Assembly (NCBI RefSeq): GCF_007748095.1
Contig: NZ_CP036287.1
Location: 1,054,001 to 1,118,000 of the forward strand
DNA from: Engelhardtia mirabilis
GTDB lineage: Bacteria > Planctomycetota > UBA1135 > GCA-002686595
DNA length: 64,000 bases
Direction: 5' to 3'
Notes under the pieces: generated by a model
The model's database searches: none
What the model was told of the DNA's origin: nothing
Seen by the model: only the letters and a program-made list of their open reading frames with translations
Part shown: piece by piece, positions 24,290 through 31,038 of the stretch
Layout of the letters: every line of letters starts with the position of its first letter
How positions within the stretch are numbered: position 1 is the first letter of the stretch
Program-made: the position numbers and the translations under genes

Positions 24290-25933
24290 GTGAAGTTAGC
24301 TCTCGTAACCACAGCGCCGGAGATTCACTCCGGCATCGGTGATTACACCCGTCACCTGCTGCCCTACCTGGCGCAGAGGTGCCAGGTGGAGGTCTACGTG
24401 CGCGACGGGACCGAGGGCACGCAGCTCGACGGGTTCACCACGCGCGCGCTGTCTACCCTGGGGGCCGGAGCCGCGGATCGGATCCTGTACCAGCTGGGCA
24501 ACGAGGCGAACCACGCCTTCATGGTGCCTGCGATCCAGCGCCTAGGCGGGGTCGTGATGCAGCACGACTGGGTGCTCTTCGACCTTGCCATGGCCTGTCA
24601 CCCGGCGCTGGTGAGGGGCGGAGTCAAGGGCGCGACCCTCGCCGGTCGCCTCGGCGGCAGGACCCAGTTGGCCACCTATGTGCGCGCCTTCGGTGCCCGC
24701 CGCCAGGAGCGCCGGCGACCCCTGCAACCGGTGGAGCCCAATGGTCGCCCGGGCAACCTGGTGGGCGGCTGGCACGCGCCCGAGGGCACCGGTCGTTGGG
24801 TCGCCGACAACGGCGTGTTCCGCATCCCCGCCGAGGGCGTCCGATCCGTTGCGGTGACCTTCAACGCCCCCGTGGGCCGACGGGTCGAGCTGCGCCAGGG
24901 CGGGCAGGTCCTGGCGAGGTACCGCACGACGCCGGAGCAGCCCTGGGAGCGCCTCGAGATCGAGCCCGCCGAGCGCGAGCGGCCGACGCTGGTGCTGCAC
25001 GTGGATCCGGTGCGGGTGACGAAGGAGCAGCGCCTGCACGGTGACGCGCGGCGACTGGGGGCCTTCATCGAGCGCATCGAATGGTCCGATGCAGACGGGC
25101 GACACGACCTGGACCTGCGCGCGCCGGCTGCGGTCCCGCTGCGGCCGTCCAGCCTGTCGGACTTTCGCTTCGACCTGCCCCTCAATCGGGGCGTCGTGCG
25201 CCACGCGGACGGGTTCGTCGTACACAGCGAGTTCGTCGCCGAGCACATTCGCGCGACTCGGCCGAACGTCGGCGTAGGGGTCGTGCACCACGGAGCCGAG
25301 CGCCGCTGGCACGAACAGACCCGCGCCGCTGCCCGACTCGAGCTGGGCCTGCCGCGTTCCTGGGCCGACGGCTTCCTGGTCACCAGCCTGGGCGGAGTGC
25401 AGGCGCACAAGCGCGTGGATCGCGTTCTCGCAGCCCTGGCCCAAGCCCGCCGCGAGCGGCCGGACATTCGTCTGGCGATGGCCGGACGAGTTTGCTCTGA
25501 GTCCTTCGACGCGCGCGAGGTGGCCGAGTCCATGGGTCTCGGCGACGCGGTGCACTTCCCCGGCTTCGTCAGCGAGGAAGATGCCTGGCGCTGGCTGCAC
25601 GCCGGCGATGTGTCGATCAATCTGCGTGGTCCGACCAGCGGCGGCACCTCCGGGGGCATCTTCCAAGCCTTCGGGCTGGGCCGTGCGGTGATCGCCAGCA
25701 ATGCGGCCGAGCAGCGCGAACTGCCCGATGCGTGCACCATCAAGGTGCCCCTCGGCGAGGGCGAAGTGGACGCTGTCGCGCGGGCGATGGTGGAGCTGCG
25801 CGACGACGCCGCGCGGGTCGAGCGGCTCTCCGCGGCCGCGCGCGCGTTCGTGGACGACGAGTGCCACTGGAGCCACTGCGCGGATCGCTACGTGACCTAC
25901 CTCGAGCGCGCGCCCCGACCCCGCGGGGTCTGA
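24290..25933 (+). CDS. GT4-like glycosyltransferase
   Basis: A 547-residue glycosyltransferase of GT-B fold. The N-terminus (MKLALVTTAPEIHSGIGDYTRHLLPYL) is the acceptor-binding first strand and glycine loop. The C-terminal domain has VTSLGGVQAHKRVDRVLAALAQAR, the helix LAMAGRVCSESF, VHFPGFVSEEDAWRWLHAGDVSINLR and the donor-binding stretch GTSGGIFQAFGLGRAVIASNAAEQREL. About 130 residues (roughly 140-290) of beta-rich sequence are inserted between the two Rossmann halves, including a run with VRSVAVTFNAPVGRRVELRQGG. The sugar and acceptor are unknown. The GTG start lies right after TAATCG, so regulation is unclear. Confidence 0.82.
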   Translation: MKLALVTTAPEIHSGIGDYTRHLLPYLAQRCQVEVYVRDGTEGTQLDGFTTRALSTLGAGAADRILYQLGNEANHAFMVPAIQRLGGVVMQHDWVLFDLAMACHPALVRGGVKGATLAGRLGGRTQLATYVRAFGARRQERRRPLQPVEPNGRPGNLVGGWHAPEGTGRWVADNGVFRIPAEGVRSVAVTFNAPVGRRVELRQGGQVLARYRTTPEQPWERLEIEPAERERPTLVLHVDPVRVTKEQRLHGDARRLGAFIERIEWSDADGRHDLDLRAPAAVPLRPSSLSDFRFDLPLNRGVVRHADGFVVHSEFVAEHIRATRPNVGVGVVHHGAERRWHEQTRAAARLELGLPRSWADGFLVTSLGGVQAHKRVDRVLAALAQARRERPDIRLAMAGRVCSESFDAREVAESMGLGDAVHFPGFVSEEDAWRWLHAGDVSINLRGPTSGGTSGGIFQAFGLGRAVIASNAAEQRELPDACTIKVPLGEGEVDAVARAMVELRDDAARVERLSAAARAFVDDECHWSHCADRYVTYLERAPRPRGV

Positions 25934-25938
25934 GGCGG

Positions 25939-25960
25939 GAGGCGTTCGCACGAACGCCTC
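25939..25960. terminator. Inverted repeat between convergent genes
   Basis: A 10-bp perfect stem GAGGCGTTCG/CGAACGCCTC with a CA centre lies 6 nt after the glycosyltransferase stop and 9 nt from the sigma-factor stop. AGGCGTTCG and CGAACGCCT are also the outer parts of the arms of the 15.5-kb palindrome. Likely a bidirectional terminator. Confidence 0.65.
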
Positions 25961-25968
25961 AGAGGGCC

Positions 25969-27231
25969 TCACCAGTCCAGGGGCGCGCCGCCGGAGCTGC
26001 AGGCGGTCCATCGACGCTCGAGAAATCGACGGCGAGAGGGCGAGCGTTCCTCCTCGATGGCGCGGCGGAACGCGTCGGTCGCGGCTTCGAGATCACCCGC
26101 GAGCCACAAGAGCTGGGCCCGAGTCGCGGTGCGCAGGGGCAGCTCGACCGAGGCATCGATGCGATCGAGCTCAGCGAGCCCCGCACGCGGGCCCGTGACC
26201 TGGGCCAGGGCTACGCAGCGACCCAGGGCCACCACCGGCGAGGGGTGGCAGCGCAGCAGTCGGTCGTAGAGCAGGAGCAAGTGTCGCCAGTCCGTATCGC
26301 CCCAACTCGGAGCCGCTGCGTGGGCTGCAGCGATGGCCGCCTCCAGGTGATAGCGGGTCTCGCGCTCGCCGCTCATGGAGCGCTCCAGTCGCACGAAGCC
26401 CTCCGCCGTCAGCGCGCGATCCCAACGCGAGCGATCCTGCTCCGCCAGGGAGAGGGGGACGCCGCCCTCGTCGAGCCGGGCCTCGACCCGCGCGGCCTGG
26501 AGGCAGAACAGCGCCGCCAGGGCGTGGACCTGGGGACCGGCGAGACGCCGGTCGTCCGCGACCAGCCGCACCAAACGAAGGGCCTCGTCGACCAGCTCCG
26601 CGCGCACGTGCGCCTCCTCGCGCGCCGAGGAGTGACCCTCGTTGAACAGCAGGTACAGGGCCAAGAGCAGCGAGTCGAGTCGCCGTGCGCGCTCGTCCCC
26701 TTCGCACTCCAGATCGACGGATCCGTCGCGCAGGATCGCGTGGGCCCGGGACAGGCGCCGCTTGACGGCTTCGGAGGTCGTCAGCAATCCGGCCGCGATC
26801 TCGTCGTTGCCGAAGCCGCAGGCGGTCTTCAGCACGAGGGCCAGGCGCGACTCGATCGGCAGGCTGGGGTGGCAGCACAGCAGCATCAGTCGCAACAGGT
26901 CCTCGTCTTCATTCGTCACCGGCGCGGGCGAAGCCGGCTCTGGAATGGCGTCGAAGCCCTCCTGTCGCCCCTCTCGCCGCAGGTGATCGATGGCCGCGCG
27001 CTCCGCCACCATCGCCAGCCACGCGCCGGGCCTTCGCGGAATGCCCTCGAAGGGCCAGACCATCAGCGCCCGCACCAGGGCCTCCTGGGCCACGTCCTCC
27101 GCCAGCGACAAGCGGTGGGCGCCCAGCCGCCGCGTGGTGCGCGCGACGAGCTGGGCATACTCCCGCCGGAAGAGCCTCTCGACCAGCGGCGCGGTCGCAG
27201 CGCCGCCGGTCGTCGGGTCACCGGCGCTCAC
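25969..27231 (-). CDS. ECF42-type RNA polymerase sigma factor with TPR-like C-terminal extension
   Basis: A 420-residue extracytoplasmic-function sigma factor. Sigma region 2 (about residues 15-85) includes LAEDVAQEALVRALMVWPFEGIPRRPGAWLAMVAERAAIDHLRRE; region 4 (about 125-175) includes RLALVLKTACGFGNDEIAAGLLTTSEAVKRRLSRA. The remaining ~240 residues form a helical DUF6596/TPR-like extension (LLLALYLLFNEGHSS; LEAAIAAAHAAA), as in the ECF42 group. That group has no anti-sigma factor and is regularly paired with DGPF/YCII proteins; such a gene lies immediately upstream on the same strand. The start is the GTG at 27231. The inducing signal is unknown. Confidence 0.9.
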   Translation of the reverse strand: MSAGDPTTGGAATAPLVERLFRREYAQLVARTTRRLGAHRLSLAEDVAQEALVRALMVWPFEGIPRRPGAWLAMVAERAAIDHLRREGRQEGFDAIPEPASPAPVTNEDEDLLRLMLLCCHPSLPIESRLALVLKTACGFGNDEIAAGLLTTSEAVKRRLSRAHAILRDGSVDLECEGDERARRLDSLLLALYLLFNEGHSSAREEAHVRAELVDEALRLVRLVADDRRLAGPQVHALAALFCLQAARVEARLDEGGVPLSLAEQDRSRWDRALTAEGFVRLERSMSGERETRYHLEAAIAAAHAAAPSWGDTDWRHLLLLYDRLLRCHPSPVVALGRCVALAQVTGPRAGLAELDRIDASVELPLRTATRAQLLWLAGDLEAATDAFRRAIEEERSPSRRRFLERRWTACSSGGAPLDW

Positions 27232-27294
27232 GGTCGCGACCGGTTTGCCAGGGGAGGGCGTGGTCCACGACCCCGGGGCAATGCGCCGAGGTCC

Positions 27295-27690
27295 TCAGCG
27301 TCCGGCACTGGCCTCGACTCCAGCCGTCTCCGAGGCGCAGCTCGTCAAGTCGTCGACCTGGCGGATCTCCACCGTGCCCTTGTCCTCGAGCTGCGGATGG
27401 TTGCGGCACAACTCGATCGCCTGGGCCAGGTCGTCGGCCTCGATGATGAAGAAGCCGCCGATCATCTCCTTGGTCTCGCCGAAGGGGCCGTCGGTCACCA
27501 CGGTTCGATCCCCGTCGCGTCGCAGGACGGCGGCGGCGTCGGCGCCGGCCAGCTTCTGACCGCCGGCGTGGCGCTCGCCGAGCTCCTGGGCCCAGGTGCC
27601 GTAGCGGGCGATGGTGGCCTGCATCTGGTCGGGGCTGTAGCTGTCGTACTGTCGGGGGTCGTCGCGCAGGATCAGGACGTATTGAGCCAT
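27295..27690 (-). CDS. DGPF/YCII-domain protein
   Basis: A 131-residue protein of the YCII-related family with the DGPF signature VVTDGPFGETKEMIGGFFIIEADDLAQAIEL and the N-terminal MAQYVLILRDDPRQYDSYSP strand. It is cytoplasmic and has a ferredoxin-like fold. YCII proteins are partners of ECF42 sigma factors and may act as sensors or signal-processing enzymes for them. It is the first gene of a two-gene unit with the sigma factor (63-bp gap). GAGAGG lies 5 nt upstream of the ATG at 27690. Confidence 0.9.
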   Translation of the reverse strand: MAQYVLILRDDPRQYDSYSPDQMQATIARYGTWAQELGERHAGGQKLAGADAAAVLRRDGDRTVVTDGPFGETKEMIGGFFIIEADDLAQAIELCRNHPQLEDKGTVEIRQVDDLTSCASETAGVEASAGR

Positions 27691-27958
27691 GTGAGCCTCT
27701 CGGAAACGTGGGCAGCTTGTCGCGCGCCGGCGCAGCCCGGGCACCGGCGGCGGGTGGCCCCAGTGGCCATCCGCAGGCTCGACGGACGGGAGCGGCGCGA
27801 GGGGACGCCGATCCCCGCAGATTCTGACGGCTACCCAAGGAGACGGGCGGCCGGCTCGCAGGTTGCACCCCCGATGGCGAAAATCCCCTCGCGGCTTCGC
27901 CTCCGCGGTACCCGCCAGGCTTGATGCGATTGCGGGGCAGGGGCACGATCCCGCGTCG

Positions 27959-28621
27959 ATGGACACGCTCACGGCAGCACTGTTGGGTTCGCTGGCGGTC
28001 TTGCTCGGCTGCGCGAGCACCGCGCCGCAGGATTCCGGACCGGCCAATCCTGAGGTCCCGCCGCGGTCGGAGGCCACTCCGGAAGCCGCGGACCGCGCTC
28101 CCATGCGGCCGCGGGTCGAACTCGGCTTCGGCCACCGGGTGCTGGTGGAGGACGCGGCCTGGTCCGGCGCCGACGGGCTCAGCGGCTTCGGGCTGCAGCT
28201 GGTCCACCCCCTCGGGCCCGCCGCGCCCCTGGCGATCGAGGGCGGCCTGACCCGCGTGACCGACGACACCGACCTCGCCACCCAGGTCGACCTGCGGGTG
28301 ACCGAGGCCTTCATCGGCCTGCGCTTCGCGATTCCGCCGGACGAGGGCGTGACCACCCCTCGCCTCGAGCCCTACGTGGCAGGCGGGTTGTCGTTCCTGC
28401 ACGCGGAGCTCGAGAGTGGGCCGGTCGAGGACGACGCCGATGCGATCGGTGCCTACGTGCGCGTCGGACTCGCCTGCCACCTCTCCCGGCGGGTCGTGCT
28501 CAGTTTCGACTACCGCGTACACCACGAAACTGACATCGACATTGCAGCCGGTCCTCTCACCGTGTCGGACTCGAGTCTCGACGGCGCCCAGTTCTCCGTC
28601 TGGTTGGGTCTGGCGTTCTGA
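27959..28621 (+). CDS. Barrel-like outer-membrane lipoprotein (copy 1)
   Basis: A 220-residue protein with a lipobox LLGC (Cys at about residue 18) and a Pro/Glu-rich linker. A C-terminal domain of about 170 residues then has amphipathic beta-strands alternating polar and hydrophobic residues: FGLQLVHPLG, EAFIGLRFAI, LEPYVAGGLSFLHAEL, AYVRVGLACHL, VVLSFDYRVHHE, FSVWLGLAF. The C-terminal residue is Phe, as in outer-membrane barrels. The protein resembles the next gene, so they are probably an ancient duplication. Confidence 0.75.
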   Translation: MDTLTAALLGSLAVLLGCASTAPQDSGPANPEVPPRSEATPEAADRAPMRPRVELGFGHRVLVEDAAWSGADGLSGFGLQLVHPLGPAAPLAIEGGLTRVTDDTDLATQVDLRVTEAFIGLRFAIPPDEGVTTPRLEPYVAGGLSFLHAELESGPVEDDADAIGAYVRVGLACHLSRRVVLSFDYRVHHETDIDIAAGPLTVSDSSLDGAQFSVWLGLAF

Positions 28622-28634
28622 GTCCTTCGCCGCC

Positions 28635-29276
28635 GTGGCCCTGGCCGCGATCGCGGCGGGGTGCGGCGCGCTGCAGACCGAGTCTCCGGCGGTGCAGCGC
28701 GTCGCAGTCGAGCCGGCGCCGTCCTCCCCCGAGCCGTCCTACGCGACGCTGAACGTGTACGCGGCCGACCGACAGCTGGATCAGGTGGCGGAGGGGCTCG
28801 AGGACATCGCCCAGTTCGACATCGTCGGAGCCGAGGGCATCGTGCTGCCCTGGCCGCAGGTGCCGCTCGGCTTCGAGTTCGGCGCCAGCTACGGATCTTC
28901 GGCGACCAGCCTCGCCATTGGGCCCGGCTTTGCGCCGCTGGACGTCGAGCTGACGTTGATCGGCGTCTCCGCGGGCCTGCGCCTCTACCTCTATCGCGCC
29001 GGACCCGGCGGCTTCCCGCTCGAGCCCTTCATCGCCGCGGGAGTCACGAAGGTCTACGCCAACGTCGACGTGGCCGGCCTGGGCTTCGCCGACGCGCCCA
29101 CCGGCAACTACTTGCGCGCCGGGCTCCAGCTCCGGCTGACCCGCTGGCTACACGTGGGGATCGACTACCGCCGACTCGCGGGCGCGAGCTCCACCGTGCA
29201 GCTGGACGGCGGCAACGCGGCGACCGTGGACTTCGACAACGACCAGGTCGGCCTGTTCGTCGGCGTGCGCTTCTGA
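28635..29276 (+). CDS. Barrel-like outer-membrane lipoprotein (copy 2)
   Basis: About 213 residues with the same strand pattern as the gene before it (LEPFIAAGVTKVYANV, YLRAGLQLRLTRWLHVGIDYRRL, QVGLFVGVRF, terminal Phe), so the pair is paralogous. A lipobox AAGC is visible near the N-terminus. The start is uncertain: GTG at 28635 gives a signal of only nine residues, too short for export, while a TTG at 28542 inside the upstream gene would add 31 residues with an arginine before the hydrophobic run. It is probably read in the same transcript as copy 1. Confidence 0.7.
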   Translation: MALAAIAAGCGALQTESPAVQRVAVEPAPSSPEPSYATLNVYAADRQLDQVAEGLEDIAQFDIVGAEGIVLPWPQVPLGFEFGASYGSSATSLAIGPGFAPLDVELTLIGVSAGLRLYLYRAGPGGFPLEPFIAAGVTKVYANVDVAGLGFADAPTGNYLRAGLQLRLTRWLHVGIDYRRLAGASSTVQLDGGNAATVDFDNDQVGLFVGVRF

Positions 29277-29280
29277 AGGC

Positions 29281-30072
29281 TCAGACGTCCTCGCCGAGCT
29301 TCTCGAGCAGGCTCGCAAGGCGTTGTTCTAGCTGGGTGATTCGGCGCTCGAGCTCGGATACGCGGTCGGAACTGGCGTCGTGGGTCGGGTGGGTGGGTCG
29401 TGACTCGGCGGCGGGCGCAAGGAAGGGGTCTGACTGCTGGGGCGCCGGGTCGTCCGCGCGCCCCGACTCGCCGCGCTCCTGGGCCTTGCGCGCCGCCGCC
29501 TGCTCGTCGTGTCGCCGGACGATCTCTTCGGGCGTGAGGGGGCGCGAGCTCTGCGTCGCAGCGACACCGGCCGGCGCGGCCGGCGACGAGAGCAGCTCGC
29601 GATAGCGCTCCGCGCGCGTCCCCGGCGACGGCGCCAGGCGCTTCACCAGGCGGACCCCGATCAGCTTATCGAGCAACTGCCCGAGCTCGGCCAAGGTGTC
29701 GATCGCGCTCATGCGGCTCGCGCGCGTGCGCAGCTCACCCGGCTGCTGAGGCCCGCGCAACAGCAACTCCGCGACCACGGCCAGCTCGGCCCGATCGAGC
29801 GAGAGGGTCTGCCGCGCCAAGTGCTCATAGCGCTCGACCCGCGCCCCCATGCCCGGCGGCACCCGGTTCGCCAGGCCCTTGGCCTCCAGGCCCTGGGCGC
29901 CGACGTGCGCCTCGGCCTCGCCGAAGTGCACCACCGGGTGGCGGTTGGATTTCTGGTTCGATCCGGCCACCAGGGCCTTGATCGACAGGGGGTACTGCTC
30001 CGGCGTTGTGAGCTGCTTCTCGATCAGCACGCCGAGCAGGCGCGCCTCGACTTCGTTGAGGACGATGGTCAT
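29281..30072 (-). CDS. YceH/DUF480 family protein
   Basis: A 263-residue protein with the two winged-helix-type DUF480 domains: EARLLGVLIEKQLTTPEQYPLSIKALVAGSNQKSNRHPVV, then LARQTLSLDRAELAVVAELLLRGPQQPGELRTRASRM. The C-terminal ~80 residues are polar and end in a coiled coil (DRVSELERRITQLEQRLASLLEKL) not part of the family core. The role of YceH proteins is unknown. TAGAAT lies 10 nt before the ATG, a candidate leaderless promoter. It is convergent with the preceding gene, stop codons 4 bp apart. Confidence 0.88.
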   Translation of the reverse strand: MTIVLNEVEARLLGVLIEKQLTTPEQYPLSIKALVAGSNQKSNRHPVVHFGEAEAHVGAQGLEAKGLANRVPPGMGARVERYEHLARQTLSLDRAELAVVAELLLRGPQQPGELRTRASRMSAIDTLAELGQLLDKLIGVRLVKRLAPSPGTRAERYRELLSSPAAPAGVAATQSSRPLTPEEIVRRHDEQAAARKAQERGESGRADDPAPQQSDPFLAPAAESRPTHPTHDASSDRVSELERRITQLEQRLASLLEKLGEDV

Positions 30073-30082
30073 GGCGAGCGGG

Positions 30083-30088
30083 ATTCTA
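30083..30088 (-). promoter_or_regulatory. TAGAAT -10 box upstream of the YceH gene
   Basis: On the minus strand TAGAAT (4 of 6 bases of the TATAAT consensus) ends 10 nt before the ATG at 30072; no Shine-Dalgarno. Confidence 0.5.
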
Positions 30089-30140
30089 GCGCCGGCGGGG
30101 AGCCCCGAACGTTGCGAGAAGGATCGCCGACTGGCGCGAT

Positions 30141-30689
30141 TCAGGGGCCCGAGCTGCCGACGGCCGGCGCGGCGCTCTGCGTGGCCGCGCGGCGCACCGC
30201 ACCCGCGTAGGTGCTGCGAACCTCGGGGAAGAGGTCGAAGACCACCGCCAGGGCCGAGCGGTAGTCCGGATCGAGGGAGTAGTTCGCGTAGAGGAAGGTC
30301 GACAGGTCGACGGCCTCGACGAAGGACTGGTCGGTCCCCGCGCGGATCTCGTCCCAACCGCCGGCCGCCTCGACCACGGCCTCGTTGATCCGCGGGTCGT
30401 CGCCGAAAGTGCGACTGAAGGCCCGCACGGTCGAGTCGATCACGCCCCGCTGCTCGAGCTCGAGGTCGTCCTCGACCTCGCTCGCGAGCCCCGTCTCGAT
30501 CGCCACCATGGCCCATGGCGCCAACTCGCCCGAGCGGTTGTAGGGCGAAAGGAACTCGCCGGCAGCACCCTCCAGGGGGGTGGGCGCGATCACGAGGTCC
30601 GGCGCGGGCACCTCGCGATGGGTCGCGGCGCAGCCCGATGCGAGCAGCGCGATTGCGGCGGTCGCGTAGAGCTTTTGGCGGTGATTCAT
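30141..30689 (-). CDS. Hypothetical lipoprotein, 182 residues
   Basis: A predicted lipoprotein with a signal and lipobox ALLASGC (Cys20) followed by a helical domain with no recognised motif. It has the acidic stretch SEVEDDLELEQRG and ends with Ala/Pro/Ser-rich residues. GGAG lies 3 nt before the ATG at 30689 and may help initiation. It is separated from mutS by 344 bp. Confidence 0.7.
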   Translation of the reverse strand: MNHRQKLYATAAIALLASGCAATHREVPAPDLVIAPTPLEGAAGEFLSPYNRSGELAPWAMVAIETGLASEVEDDLELEQRGVIDSTVRAFSRTFGDDPRINEAVVEAAGGWDEIRAGTDQSFVEAVDLSTFLYANYSLDPDYRSALAVVFDLFPEVRSTYAGAVRRAATQSAAPAVGSSGP

Positions 30690-31033
30690 GGGCTCCGCAA
30701 GGTCGAGACGACGGGTTGCGGTCGAGACGCTTCTTGGCCTGCGGTCACCCCACAGGCACTCGCTCGGGGCCGAGGGAGATTGACATTCTCGCGCCGGACC
30801 TGCAATCGGCCGATGGGCCAGACGCCTCACCGTTGGCCACAGGCGGCCCTCGCGCGCCCGTGAATGGGGTGCCCCGCGTCGCCATCGAAGGTTCTCTTCG
30901 CGTAAGGAGCGCGCGCAATCTCCATAGGGACGGTCCCGTCCTCGTCCCGACTCGTTTCGAGCGAGGCACTCGAGATGGGCGACGGTCGCTGAAGTGCGCG
31001 GGTGGTCGCGACGAGTCGCGCTGGCGCGCGGCT
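30690..31033. other. 344-bp gap between mutS and the lipoprotein gene
   Basis: No convincing gene is seen. The mutS end holds a hairpin that overlaps its stop codon (30988-31038). Near 30930-30958 there is a short GGGAC/GTCCC inverted repeat. The part before the lipoprotein gene should hold its promoter. Confidence 0.5.
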
Positions 31034-31038
31034 TCAGC
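30988..31038 (-). terminator. Hairpin overlapping the mutS stop codon
   Basis: GCTGAAG (30988-30994) pairs with CTTCAGC (31032-31038), followed inward by GCGCG/CGCGC and a small GCGAC/GTCGC stem. The mutS stop codon is inside the right arm. Confidence 0.45.
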
